A stretch of DNA of 29,054 nt from JAFGOM01 sp964605795. Its GTDB lineage: Archaea; Halobacteriota; Methanomicrobia; Methanomicrobiales; Methanospirillaceae. The translations under genes and the position numbers were made by a program. A model generated the notes under the pieces. That model made no database searches. It was not told where the DNA came from and saw nothing but the letters and a program-made list of their open reading frames with translations. The stretch covers positions 1 to 29,054 of the forward strand of contig CAZSDZ010000038.1 of the NCBI GenBank assembly GCA_964605795.1, in the 5' to 3' direction. Shown in pieces: positions 1-8,238 of this stretch (its first letter is position 1; the number at the start of each line of letters is the position of its first letter).

Positions 1-1
1 G

Positions 2-1306
2 CCTACAGTCACCCCAACTACCACGCCTACAGTCACCCCCACAGTGATACCTACACCAGACTACTCACAGCCAACCCTCCCTGAGACCTTCTACGGAACG
101 GTCCATATCTACGGGCTGCCGGCATCGAAAGGGGGAACGATTGAGATCAGGGTTCCCTCTACTGACACAGTTCTCACTGCACCGATACAAAATGACGGAT
201 TGTTCGGTGCATGGTCCAAGTTCGATGACGCACTCTCTCTGCAGGGTGTAGAGGATGGGACCCCCATCGAGTTCTGGGTGAAGGATGCCCTCTTTAAGTA
301 CCCGGCAAAGGCATACGTGATGGTCTGGGGTACTGATACCTACACAGAGACACTACCGTTCCAGAGTGGTGTACTCTCGTTTATCGATCTCGCGGTCAGT
401 GATTCACCGCCCCCGATCCCGACAACCCCTCCGACCCCGGAACCCACCCCTGCTCCCACCTCCCCACCCCATCCATCTGGTGTTCCCTCCATTCCCCATA
501 CCTTTTACGGGGATATCAGTGTGTATGGGAAGGATATCCAGGTTGGAGGAACTGTTGAGGCGAAGGTGACCGGATACGATGTTTCAGGCCCGAATAACCC
601 GTACGAGATAACGCATGTCGGATCATTTGGCGGTAACTCGACATGGGAGAAGAAACTCACCGTCCAGGGAACCGGTGTTACCGATAATTCTCAGGTTACC
701 TTCTGGGTCAAGGATCTCGGGTACCAGTACCCGGTCCAGGCATTTGTGAGGGATGACTCGAAATCGGTCGATAGTTGGGAGTTATCAATCCCGTACCAAT
801 CCGGAGCCATCAGCACGGTAAGTCTCTACGTCGGCACGAGTCCTCCGACCCCGACACCCACCCCGTACCCGACCCCGACCTCGGGAAGACAGAATTTACC
901 CCAGTGGTTCTATGGTACCGTCTTTTTGGACGGAGTCGTGGTTCCCGCAGGGTCAGAGGTTAAGGCAACCGTTAAGGAAGAGCTCTATTACAATGAACAG
1001 AACCCGGTTATCGTTGCAGAGCCCGGGTATTATGGTGATGATTCAGCCTCAAAGGATGCCAAGTTAAAGATCTGGGATGCTGATATCAATCCAGGAGACT
1101 CGATAGAGTTCTACATAAAGACCGAAGCCTACCCCTGGTGGATACGGGCACTCTGTAAGCACCCCCTTGCAGGAAAGCAGTACCAGGAAGCATGGCGGTA
1201 CCAGCCTGGCTCTGTTACCAATCTCGACTTAAAAGCCTCATCCAGCACACCGTTTGAGGAAGTATCAACCGATATCGGTCCGCAGACCGGGATCCTCTCC
1301 CCCTGA
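2..1306 (+). CDS. Surface protein with three repeated 'FYG' domains, 5' truncated by window edge
   Basis: The reading frame is open from base 2 (P-T-V-T-P-T repeats), so the GTG at 44 is not the real start and the N-terminus lies outside the window. Counting from that GTG, three domains of about 105 residues follow: about 13-120, 150-266 and 283-400. Each begins with an aromatic-Y-G motif (ETFYG, HTFYG, QWFYG), has a mid-domain I/V-x-F-W/Y-I/V-K strand (IEFWVK, VTFWVK, IEFYIK) and ends in a Q-S/P-G strand (PFQSG, PYQSG, RYQPG). They are joined by Pro/Thr-rich linkers typical of extracellular archaeal proteins. I see no C-terminal membrane anchor or sorting motif. The function is unknown; an adhesion or cell-envelope role is inference. 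The next gene carries one copy of the same kind of domain. Confidence 0.75.
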   Translation, partial: PTVTPTTTPTVTPTVIPTPDYSQPTLPETFYGTVHIYGLPASKGGTIEIRVPSTDTVLTAPIQNDGLFGAWSKFDDALSLQGVEDGTPIEFWVKDALFKYPAKAYVMVWGTDTYTETLPFQSGVLSFIDLAVSDSPPPIPTTPPTPEPTPAPTSPPHPSGVPSIPHTFYGDISVYGKDIQVGGTVEAKVTGYDVSGPNNPYEITHVGSFGGNSTWEKKLTVQGTGVTDNSQVTFWVKDLGYQYPVQAFVRDDSKSVDSWELSIPYQSGAISTVSLYVGTSPPTPTPTPYPTPTSGRQNLPQWFYGTVFLDGVVVPAGSEVKATVKEELYYNEQNPVIVAEPGYYGDDSASKDAKLKIWDADINPGDSIEFYIKTEAYPWWIRALCKHPLAGKQYQEAWRYQPGSVTNLDLKASSSTPFEEVSTDIGPQTGILSP

Positions 1307-1314
1307 TCCAAACC

Positions 1315-1320
1315 TTTTTT
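1315..1320 (+). terminator. Short T-tract after the surface protein gene
   Basis: A run of six T lies nine bases after the stop codon. Archaeal RNA polymerase can terminate on oligo-T without a hairpin. The tract is short, so this is only a candidate. Confidence 0.3.
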
Positions 1321-1438
1321 ACCCAGATAATCCCAGCTTCATGATACTGTATGGTGGATACAGAACGAGTCGTGGTGATGGAAACTCATGATAGCATCCC
1401 TGTTCTGTCTTCATACCTGAAATAAACCGGGGATCTGG

Positions 1439-1987
1439 ATGGATTGGTCAAATTACTCTGCACATGTTCTTTGTATCTCTCTTTGTATTGCTATCCTTAT
1501 CCTGCCGGTATCAGGAGCATTGGGAGCATTCCCGGTTATCCCTGCTGAATGTTTCGGAAACGTTACCATCGACGGTATTCCTGCTCCTGCAGGTACCACG
1601 ATAACGGCGATAGAGGCAGAGCATATCGTGGGAACGATAACAACGAGCACCCCCGGAACGTACGGAAGTAGCGGAGTATTTCATGATCGCCTCTATCTTA
1701 TCCCCCCGCAACCACAAGGACAGGATGAACAGGCAGGTATCATCATCTCTTTTTTGATAGGAAGTATCCCTGCCACTGAGACCCTCTCCTTCCAGCCGGG
1801 AACCTGTACCCACCTCGACCTCTCTGCCTACAAAAAGCAGCTGGCACAACCACACGAGAGCCCAAAAAAGCTGCTTGATACTCATGTCGGTTCAGTTCTC
1901 ACCCTTAATACCCAAAACAGCAATCTCGTAACCGAATCTGTTGCAATTGTTCCGGTATCACCCCTCTTTTTAGTATATCCCGTTTAG
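1439..1987 (+). CDS. Secreted single-'FYG'-domain protein
   Basis: This 182-residue protein has a hydrophobic N-terminal signal segment (about residues 9-30) and then one domain like those of the preceding gene. The domain opens with PAECFGNVTIDGIPAPAG, contains a GIIISFLIG strand in place of IEFWVK, and closes with LSFQPGTCTHLDL, which parallels YQPGSVTNLDL in the third domain upstream. The roughly 45-residue tail (about 135-182) is unlike the rest and ends in a hydrophobic stretch, SPLFLVYPV, that is short for a membrane anchor. A purine-rich GGGGATCTGG precedes the ATG. It probably belongs to the same surface-protein family as its neighbour. The function is unknown. Confidence 0.65.
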   Translation: MDWSNYSAHVLCISLCIAILILPVSGALGAFPVIPAECFGNVTIDGIPAPAGTTITAIEAEHIVGTITTSTPGTYGSSGVFHDRLYLIPPQPQGQDEQAGIIISFLIGSIPATETLSFQPGTCTHLDLSAYKKQLAQPHESPKKLLDTHVGSVLTLNTQNSNLVTESVAIVPVSPLFLVYPV

Positions 1988-1998
1988 GATAACTCTCA

Positions 1999-2014
1999 TC
2001 TCTCGTTTGAGAGA
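1999..2014. terminator. Hairpin after the single-domain surface gene
   Basis: TCTCTC-GTTT-GAGAGA forms a perfect 6-bp stem 12 bases after the stop codon. No T-tract follows, so a role in termination or 3'-end protection is only possible. Confidence 0.25.
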
Positions 2015-2150
2015 AGGATGAGCAGATAGCATCAGGTCCCGTCTATCTGATGATTCACATCATAAAGCCAAAAAAATTCACGTGAAAATTTCCGAGGGTA
2101 TTGGTCTTCTGCCTGATAGCATGACACACTTCCCTCGTTTATCCTCAAGA

Positions 2151-2159
2151 TTTATATAG
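2151..2159 (+). promoter_or_regulatory. TATA box, probably for the TPR gene
   Basis: TTTATATAG matches the archaeal TATA consensus well. Initiation about 25 bases downstream would give a leader of roughly 65 nt before the ATG at 2243. Confidence 0.5.
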
Positions 2160-2242
2160 GGTAACGATCAATTCTGGTAAGATACATAAAATATTGGCAA
2201 TAAAAGTTCAAAGGGTCAGTTTCATGTATCGGTACTCTTAAG

Positions 2243-2629
2243 ATGAATACCTGTATGCGATCTCTCCTCTGTATCCTCGTACTGGGATTCCTGATAAGCC
2301 CCATCTCGATAGCTGCTGGTATGAACCAGGATGAGGATATAATCCCAGAAAAAATTTTGAATCGTGGGATAGAACAGATCCGTATCGGTGAGTTCCAGAA
2401 AGCGGTTACCACTCTTGAGGAGGCATTGACCCTCTCTCCTTTATATGCAACCGCCTGGGCCTATAAAGGACTGGCACTCCAGAGAATGAACCGGTATGAT
2501 GAGGCTATTGAGGCATATTCAATGGCTATCCTCTCTGATCCTGGGTATATCTTTGCATGGAAGAGCAGGGTTAGTGCGATTATGGACAAGGCAAGAATGG
2601 ATATTACAAAAGTCCAACAGACAGAGTGA
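2243..2629 (+). CDS. Small secreted tetratricopeptide (TPR) protein
   Basis: The 128-residue product starts with a signal-like segment (LLCILVLGFLISPISIAAG, about residues 8-26). About two TPR units follow: ILNRGIEQIRIGEFQKAVTT.. (about 38-68) and AWAYKGLALQRMNRYDEAIE.. (about 71-105). Both show the G/A-Y/F-A-P TPR spacing, ending in LSPLYATAW and SDPGYIFAW, and a partial third helix follows. TPRs mediate protein-protein contacts; the partner is unknown. The protein probably acts outside or at the face of the membrane. It stands alone, with a good TATA box about 90 bases upstream, and converges on the phosphorylase gene with only 13 bases between stop codons. Confidence 0.7.
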   Translation: MNTCMRSLLCILVLGFLISPISIAAGMNQDEDIIPEKILNRGIEQIRIGEFQKAVTTLEEALTLSPLYATAWAYKGLALQRMNRYDEAIEAYSMAILSDPGYIFAWKSRVSAIMDKARMDITKVQQTE

Positions 2630-2642
2630 TATTTTTATTCAG

Positions 2643-4847
2643 CTAGTGAGGATACGTATCTGATACCGAAGAGATCTCCTTTTCTTTCTTCTGTACCTGG
2701 TATTTGTGGGCTTTTAGGTAAAACTTACTCACATATTCTGTTACCATCCGTTTCATGGTAAAAGAACAGCCGACTGCTTTCATGGCCTCCTTCATAACCG
2801 CGATCCATCCATGGGGTATCCCCTGATCGTCGGTCGCATAGTACAGAGGAATAATCTCTTCTTCAAGCAGATCATAGAGAGCCAGAGCGTCACGCATATC
2901 ATCCCTCTCCCCGTTCTCTTCTCCAAATACCCACCCGTTCTTTGTGTTGTATCCTTCCAGCCACCATCCATCCGGAATACTTACCTGCGGAACACCATTT
3001 AAAGCCGCTTTCATACCGCTGGTCCCGCAGGCCTCCATGGGAGGTACAGGATTATTCAGCCAGAGATCCACCCCGTGAACCAGGTACTGGGAGAGTTGCT
3101 CATCATAATTCTCAACAAATGCAATTCTACCCTGGAAAGCGGGATCCTTTGCTGCAAGAATGATTCTCTGCAGGATCTCTTTTCCCGGGTCATCATCAGG
3201 ATGTGCTTTTCCGGCAAAGATTATCTGTACCGGTCTGGTAGGATGACAAAGCAGACTGAGTAGGCGTTTCTTATCTGAGAATATGAGATCTGCCCGTTTG
3301 TACGTGGCAAACCTGCGGGAGAATCCGATGGTCATGACCATGGGATCGAGAAGAGATCCCTCTGCCAGCACGAGAGAGGGAGATATGTTTCGTTCAAACC
3401 ATGCAATCCGGGAGCGTTCGCAGATCCGGTTGATGAGTTTTAACTTCAGAAGCATGTGGTTCTTCCAGAGAAGATCATCAGGAATATCCTCGATTAATTC
3501 CCATATTATCCGGGAATCCTGTCTTGAAAGCCAGTTTTGACCCAGGTACTCATTGAATAAACGAAGCATCTTTGGATCGATCCAGGTTCGTGTGTGAATA
3601 CCGTTTGTCACGTACAAAAAAGATGCGGGATCGTTACGTATTTCCGGGATACGATCCTTCCACATCCCATATGCCGTCTCTTTATGTTTTCTGCTCACGG
3701 CATTGTGGTAGGTTGATAACCGGAGAGCAAGGGCCGTCATGTTAAACCCTCCCTGCTCCGTTTCCGAATCTGCTCCAAGTCGGTAAAATGTGTCTCGTGA
3801 TAATCCAAGAAGGGGGTAATACGAGGAGAAGTAGGTGTCCATGAGTTCGTAGGGGAAGATATCGTGTCCGGCAGGAACCGGAGTGTGGGTCGTAAATACC
3901 GAGGTGTTCATCACATCCTGTAAGGCCCGGGGATAGGACGATCCCTTCTCCATGAATCTCCGGATACGTTCAAGCAGGGCAAACGCAGCATGACCTTCAT
4001 TGAGATGGATGATGGAATGGCTGATACCAAGAACATGCAGAAGATGCATGCCTCCTATCCCAAGGACGATCTCCTGCAGCAGTCTCAGGTTCTTGTCTCC
4101 ACTATAGAGACGTGCAGAGATGGTCCTCATGGATGGTTCATTCAGACTGATATCGGTATCAAGGAGATAGAGAGGAACCCTGCCTACCATGACTTTCCAG
4201 ACTGCGATATAAAGAGGGGGATTTATCATGGGTACCTGGATGATGAGTGGTTTTCCCTGCTGCAGACAGACCTGCATAATGGGAGCTGCCCTTCTATCAA
4301 GTTCTTCGTCTACGGTATGCTGCCATCCGTTATCATCGATGATCTGGCGCATGTACCCTTTTGGATACATAAACCCGATTGCGACAAGGGGCAGGCCGAG
4401 ATCGCTGCATTCCTTGATATAATCCCCTGCTAAAAATCCAAGACCGCCTGCATACAGCGGCAGGGAATGATGCAGTCCGTATTCAGCTGAGAAATAAATA
4501 ACCGGAGAGCACCGATCCATTGAAACGTTTTGGGAAAACCAGCAGTTTTCATCCTCTATTTCAGCATAAAAGGCAGATATAACGGCATCATAATGCCGTA
4601 AAAACAGTTTGCTCGAAGCGGCACGGTTGAGGCTCTCTGTCGGGAGAGATCGGAGCATCTTTATCGGATTATGACCGCTCGCCTTCCAGGCTGGACGGTC
4701 CAGGAGTTTAAACACCATCCTGGCCTCCGGGTGCCAGCTCCACCAGAGGTTATAGGCGAGATCAACAAGATGAAAGATCCGTTCCGGGACGTGAATGAAT
4801 TCTTTCTGAAATGAGATGGTCTGATCCCGAAGGTTGGTTGATCTCAT
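2643..4847 (-). CDS. glgP: Alpha-glucan (glycogen) phosphorylase
   Basis: The enzyme removes glucose from glycogen or maltodextrin ends with phosphate to give glucose 1-phosphate, using pyridoxal phosphate. At 734 residues it matches the shorter bacterial/archaeal GlgP class rather than the 800-900-residue muscle-type enzymes. The N-terminus (about 20-60, LAYNLWWSWHPEARMVFK) is the DUF3417-type segment of that class. Later motifs are GFSRRFATYKRADLIF, IIFAGKAHPDDDPGK and NNPVPPMEACGTSGMKAALNG, with the expected PLP lysine near residue 613. The C-terminal tail is Lys/Glu-rich. The ATG at 4847 has a TATA-like element about 25 bases upstream and no clear Shine-Dalgarno, which suggests a leaderless transcript. 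It is divergent from the rubredoxin, amylase and glycogen synthase genes, so degradation and synthesis genes are adjacent. Confidence 0.93.
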   Translation of the reverse strand: MRSTNLRDQTISFQKEFIHVPERIFHLVDLAYNLWWSWHPEARMVFKLLDRPAWKASGHNPIKMLRSLPTESLNRAASSKLFLRHYDAVISAFYAEIEDENCWFSQNVSMDRCSPVIYFSAEYGLHHSLPLYAGGLGFLAGDYIKECSDLGLPLVAIGFMYPKGYMRQIIDDNGWQHTVDEELDRRAAPIMQVCLQQGKPLIIQVPMINPPLYIAVWKVMVGRVPLYLLDTDISLNEPSMRTISARLYSGDKNLRLLQEIVLGIGGMHLLHVLGISHSIIHLNEGHAAFALLERIRRFMEKGSSYPRALQDVMNTSVFTTHTPVPAGHDIFPYELMDTYFSSYYPLLGLSRDTFYRLGADSETEQGGFNMTALALRLSTYHNAVSRKHKETAYGMWKDRIPEIRNDPASFLYVTNGIHTRTWIDPKMLRLFNEYLGQNWLSRQDSRIIWELIEDIPDDLLWKNHMLLKLKLINRICERSRIAWFERNISPSLVLAEGSLLDPMVMTIGFSRRFATYKRADLIFSDKKRLLSLLCHPTRPVQIIFAGKAHPDDDPGKEILQRIILAAKDPAFQGRIAFVENYDEQLSQYLVHGVDLWLNNPVPPMEACGTSGMKAALNGVPQVSIPDGWWLEGYNTKNGWVFGEENGERDDMRDALALYDLLEEEIIPLYYATDDQGIPHGWIAVMKEAMKAVGCSFTMKRMVTEYVSKFYLKAHKYQVQKKEKEISSVSDTYPH

Positions 4848-4870
4848 CTGTAGTACTGTGGTATGATGGG

Positions 4871-4877
4871 ATTATAA
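4871..4877 (-). promoter_or_regulatory. TATA-like element for glgP
   Basis: On the minus strand this reads TTATAAT, 24-30 bases before the ATG of the phosphorylase. That spacing fits a leaderless or nearly leaderless transcript. Confidence 0.4.
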
Positions 4878-4905
4878 CCTGTGGGGAGTACCAACTCTCT
4901 TTAGG

Positions 4906-4911
4906 TTATAC
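4906..4911 (+). promoter_or_regulatory. TATA-like element for the rubredoxin gene
   Basis: GGTTATAC lies about 55 bases upstream of the rubredoxin ATG and points away from glgP, so this gap would hold two divergent promoters. Confidence 0.3.
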
Positions 4912-4961
4912 GAAAAAAGGCAGGGAAACATTGGTATGAGCGTACATCCTAATGATGATAT

Positions 4962-5123
4962 ATGGCACAATGGAGATGCACCAAATGCGGATACCTGTAC
5001 GATGAGAGTGTCGGAGATCCTGCTCACAAAATCCCTGCAAACACGCTCTTTTCTGACCTTCCCGAGACCTGGGTATGTCCCCGCTGCGGTGTATCGAAGA
5101 TTCGCTTTGTGAAAAAGGAATGA
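4962..5123 (+). CDS. Rubredoxin (53 residues)
   Basis: Rubredoxin is a small cytoplasmic one-electron carrier with one iron bound by four cysteines. The ATG at 4962 opens MAQWRCTKCGYLYDESVGDP, and the protein ends in LPETWVCPRCGVSKIRF plus a short Lys/Glu tail. Both C-x2-C-G knuckles are present (C6/C9 and C39/C42), as are the conserved Y-x-Y-D, G-D-P and D-L-P-x-x-W-x-C-P signatures. The usual length is about 52-55 residues, so it is complete. In methanogens rubredoxin commonly passes electrons to oxygen- and peroxide-detoxifying proteins. No such partner is nearby; the neighbours are glycogen enzymes, so its role here is open. It is easily missed because of its size. Confidence 0.93.
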   Translation: MAQWRCTKCGYLYDESVGDPAHKIPANTLFSDLPETWVCPRCGVSKIRFVKKE

Positions 5124-5254
5124 AACGAACGGGGCATCGGGTTTTATTCCCTGATAAACCTGCCCTCTTATCTGTAGGCATTTTTACCGATACCGTTTTG
5201 TAATCATAACCGATTCTTTCCTCCTCTGACGGTAAACTCCTTCTTCTTCCAGCA

Positions 5255-5263
5255 TATTTAATA
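5255..5263 (+). promoter_or_regulatory. TATA box for the GH57 amylase gene
   Basis: TATTTAATA lies 23-31 bases before the ATG at 5286, so transcription would begin at or just before the start codon. An AAGGA just before the ATG could still act as a ribosome site on readthrough from rubredoxin. Confidence 0.4.
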
Positions 5264-5285
5264 CCCTGCAGATAAAAAAGGAATT

Positions 5286-6749
5286 ATGCCTGATATCTGC
5301 ATAGGCTTTGAAGTTCATCAGCCGTTTCGTCTCAACACACAGTTTCACCCGGATCCCGGGATCCCGAACACTGACTTAATGGAGCATTACTATAATGATA
5401 GTACCCATATCAACCAGAAAGTACTGGAACGGGTAGCAAATAAGTGTTACATCCCGGCAACAGAGACGATTCTAAAGAATCTCGATGAAGGGTTTCACTG
5501 TTCATTCTCCCTGTCAGGGACACTTATCGAGCAGTTACAGAGATGGAATACTGACGTTTTATCCCTTTTTGAGAACGTTGCGTCACATAAAAATACCGAG
5601 ATCCTGTCACAGACCTATTACCACAGCATTGCCGGTTGTTTTACTGAAAAAGCTGAATTCGAAGAGCAGGTACGGATGCACCAGGATCTTATGCATGATC
5701 TCTTCGGGGTTGTTCCCCGGATCTTCGAGAACACAGAGTTTACCTTCAATAACGAGATAGCCCGCCATGTCCGTGATCTCGGGTTTAAAGGAATCTTTAC
5801 CGAGGGCGTATCCCGGATTTTAGGATGGAGAAGCCCGCATTATCTCTATTCTTGCAATGAGCTCCCGGTATTTATGCGAAACGTCCAGTTGTCAGATGAT
5901 ATTGCATTCCGATTTGCAAACACATCATGGGATATGTATCCCCTTATGGCAGATACGTACGCAGACTGGCTTTGCGCATCCTCCGGAGAATTAATAACGA
6001 TATTCATTGATTACGAGACATTCGGTGAGCATTTCTGGAAAGAGACCGGAATATTTAATTTCCTTCGGTCCCTCCCGGAAGAGATGAATAAACGCGGGGT
6101 ACAGACGATCCTCCCCAGTGAAGCGGTTCAGAAGTATCATCTCATGGATAGTATTGATGTCCCACACACGATATCATGGGCTGATATCGAGAAGGATACC
6201 TCTGCATGGCTGGGCAATGACCGACAGCTGGCGGCATTCTTTGCTGTTGAATCAGCCCGGTTTTATCCGGCGAACAGGACGGTCTGGCGGTACTTAACGA
6301 CAAGTGATCACTTTTATTACATGGCATCAAAGTACGGCACCTGTGGAGAGGTGCATACGTATTTCAGCCACCAGTGCATCGATGAAGCATTCAAGACCTA
6401 CATGAGCATCCTTTCAGATTACGAGGAACGATCCCTCTCGTTTATGAAGAATGAGAAGGCAGCCCGGACATTGCGGGTATTACCTCCTGAAAAGGCATTT
6501 CATTTCTCTTCACCGGCAGGATATATCGGGTACTCAGCATATAATCTTGACCAGTTCTGTGAACTGCTTCCGATAATTCCCATGGACTCGTTAGAGTATC
6601 ATCTCAAAGAAGGTCATATCTCCCGGTGGATACGGGAGGTTCTCGGGGATGATGCCCTCGCAGATGAGATAGGAGGATATCATGAACGTCACGAGATTGC
6701 ATCCATCGTCTCTTCCTGGCGTGATTCCCTATGGACCCTCGTAGGATAG
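5286..6749 (+). CDS. Glycoside hydrolase family 57 alpha-amylase
   Basis: GH57 enzymes hydrolyse or rearrange alpha-glucans. The N-terminal motif ICIGFEVHQPFRLN (about residues 4-17) contains the conserved H-Q-P. FSLSGTLIEQL (about 74-84) is the second conserved region. FKGIFTEGVSRILGW carries the expected nucleophile glutamate (E173), and ITIFIDYETFGEHFW the expected acid/base aspartate (D242). The length of 487 residues fits the archaeal cytoplasmic alpha-amylase group that includes Methanocaldococcus MJ1611. No signal peptide is visible, so it probably acts on internal glycogen. Its end overlaps the glycogen synthase gene by 19 bases, so the two are surely cotranscribed. Branching or 4-alpha-glucanotransferase activity cannot be excluded from sequence alone. 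Confidence 0.88.
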   Translation: MPDICIGFEVHQPFRLNTQFHPDPGIPNTDLMEHYYNDSTHINQKVLERVANKCYIPATETILKNLDEGFHCSFSLSGTLIEQLQRWNTDVLSLFENVASHKNTEILSQTYYHSIAGCFTEKAEFEEQVRMHQDLMHDLFGVVPRIFENTEFTFNNEIARHVRDLGFKGIFTEGVSRILGWRSPHYLYSCNELPVFMRNVQLSDDIAFRFANTSWDMYPLMADTYADWLCASSGELITIFIDYETFGEHFWKETGIFNFLRSLPEEMNKRGVQTILPSEAVQKYHLMDSIDVPHTISWADIEKDTSAWLGNDRQLAAFFAVESARFYPANRTVWRYLTTSDHFYYMASKYGTCGEVHTYFSHQCIDEAFKTYMSILSDYEERSLSFMKNEKAARTLRVLPPEKAFHFSSPAGYIGYSAYNLDQFCELLPIIPMDSLEYHLKEGHISRWIREVLGDDALADEIGGYHERHEIASIVSSWRDSLWTLVG

Positions 6750-7876
6750 CCTTCTTCTGCTGGGAATCCCTGTACGGTGACCGGGTTGGTGGACTGGCGA
6801 GTGCAGCAACCCATCTGAGCACCACTCTTGCAGTCACTCATGATATTCATTACTTTACCCGGGGAACGAAAGATGATCAGGTAATAAACGGGGTACATTA
6901 CCATTTCTGCTCTCCACAGGGCCCTGATATCATTGCATACTGTGACTCGATGAGTTACTTGTTAAAAGAGCAGTTTCTCATCGAGGATGCAAAGAAACCG
7001 TTTGACATCCTCCATTTTCATGACTGGCATGCAGTCGGAGCACTTCATGACCTGCGGGAGAGGAATACGGTCTTTTCGTATCATTCAACCGAGTATGGCA
7101 GGAACGGGAATCAGCACGGTGACTGGTGGGAATACCGGGAGGTGTCAGGGAAAGAATGGTACGGGGGACTGATTGCAAAACGGATAATCGTGGTCTCACA
7201 AACGTTACAGCACGAAGTGGAGTGGCTTTATCATGTACCTCCCTGGAAATGTGATATTATTCCAAATGGTATCATCCCCCGTCAGTTCCGTGCTGATATC
7301 GATCCCGGTGAAGTGAAACGATGGTACGGGATTCACCCGTATGCACCACTCATCCTCTTTATCGGACGGCTCGTGTACCAAAAAGGACCTGATATCCTGA
7401 TAGAAGCATTCCGTGAGGTGCATCGGCACCGGTGGGATGCAAGACTGATACTCGCCGGTGACGGAGGAATGCGGCAGTACTTAGAAGAGCTCGCATCCGG
7501 TCTCCCGGTGCAGTGTATCGGGTATGTCAGTGACTCTGAGTACCTCCGTCTCTTAAATGCCTGTGACATGGTCGTCATTCCCAGCCGGAATGAACCGTTT
7601 GGTCTCGTACTCCTGGAAGCATGGAGTGCAGAAAAACCGGTCGTTGCTTCCTGTGTTGGTGGATTATCTGAAAATATCACCAGTTCTGTTGATGGTATCA
7701 CCGTAAACCCAAATCCCGGTTCTTTGGCATCGGGAATCCTTGCATTGTTGCATGAACCGCATAATGCTATAGCATACGGAAGACGCGGTCGCAGAAAGGT
7801 GGAAGAACAGTTTTTATGGGAACCCATCGCAGAACGGGTGACGGATCTGTATTGCCGGCTTCTTTCCGATTTATAA
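6731..7876 (+). CDS. Glycogen synthase-like glycosyltransferase, GT4 type
   Basis: This 381-residue GT-B fold enzyme probably extends alpha-1,4-glucan from a nucleotide sugar. The N-terminal glycine loop is GDRVGGLASAATHL (about 17-30), as in glycogen synthases. FDILHFHDWHAVGAL carries the conserved H-D-W acceptor-side motif. The C-terminal donor domain has LILFIGRLVYQKGPDILIEA and SRNEPFGLVLLEAW with the conserved E-x7-E. It is shorter than the ~480-residue bacterial GlgA (GT5), so it fits the archaeal GT4-like group. The start overlaps the amylase end by 19 bases. The downstream T-tract suggests this is the last gene of the unit. The assignment leans on context as well as motifs; another alpha-glucosyltransferase activity is possible. 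Confidence 0.82.
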   Translation: MDPRRIAFFCWESLYGDRVGGLASAATHLSTTLAVTHDIHYFTRGTKDDQVINGVHYHFCSPQGPDIIAYCDSMSYLLKEQFLIEDAKKPFDILHFHDWHAVGALHDLRERNTVFSYHSTEYGRNGNQHGDWWEYREVSGKEWYGGLIAKRIIVVSQTLQHEVEWLYHVPPWKCDIIPNGIIPRQFRADIDPGEVKRWYGIHPYAPLILFIGRLVYQKGPDILIEAFREVHRHRWDARLILAGDGGMRQYLEELASGLPVQCIGYVSDSEYLRLLNACDMVVIPSRNEPFGLVLLEAWSAEKPVVASCVGGLSENITSSVDGITVNPNPGSLASGILALLHEPHNAIAYGRRGRRKVEEQFLWEPIAERVTDLYCRLLSDL

Positions 7877-7890
7877 CCTGATAGCCTCTC

Positions 7891-7898
7891 TTTTTTTT
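7891..7898 (+). terminator. Oligo-T terminator of the glycogen unit
   Basis: A run of eight T begins 15 bases after the glycogen synthase stop codon. This is a strong archaeal intrinsic termination signal. Confidence 0.6.
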
Positions 7899-7932
7899 AA
7901 AAATATCGTTCCTATTCAGTAAAAAAGAACTC

Positions 7933-8238
7933 TTGTCTCATAATTCAGAGGGTGTCCAAAAAACGGGTGATGAGATCGTTATTAGATTTCTACGATCCAT
8001 CAAAATATTGAAGGAATTGACTGAAACACACTCATTCTCCGTAACAAAAACGATTGATTCAATGTGTAATCACAAAATCACCCGATTTTTAAACAGTGCC
8101 ATATTTTTCCGTGATGAACCTCTTTCTTTCTATGAAGAACAGGTGTTGCGGCTCATATCTCCCAATGGGATAACAAAACTCGTGGGAGAGCATCTCTGCA
8201 TGGTGTATTTCTACCACCGAGAGGTGAGAACGATTTAG
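7933..8238 (+). CDS. Hypothetical protein, doubtful start
   Basis: This is an open frame of about 100 codons starting at a TTG (MSHNSEGVQKTGDEIVIRFL) with no ATG or GTG nearby. A stop lies upstream in frame at 7882. The predicted protein is mixed alpha/basic with no membrane segment or recognised motif. It ends a few bases from the convergent toxin gene. It may be a degraded remnant of a larger gene. I do not recognise it. Confidence 0.3.
   Translation: MSHNSEGVQKTGDEIVIRFLRSIKILKELTETHSFSVTKTIDSMCNHKITRFLNSAIFFRDEPLSFYEEQVLRLISPNGITKLVGEHLCMVYFYHREVRTI

Noticed and set aside
1..60. Short-period CCTACAGTCACCCC repeat as a possible CRISPR or minisatellite
   Set aside because: It is in frame and encodes a Pro/Thr linker (PTVTPT), so it is a low-complexity coding repeat.
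1511..1885. Minus-strand frame of 124 codons opposite the secreted surface gene
   Set aside because: The plus-strand gene has a signal peptide and a domain shared with its neighbour. The antisense frame has no such support.
2077..2086. TTCACGTGAA palindrome before the TPR gene
   Set aside because: It is only 10 bases long, lies upstream of the TATA box and has no second copy nearby, so chance is likely.
4906..5181. Minus-strand frame of 91 codons opposite rubredoxin
   Set aside because: It is antisense to a clear rubredoxin and has no recognisable motif.
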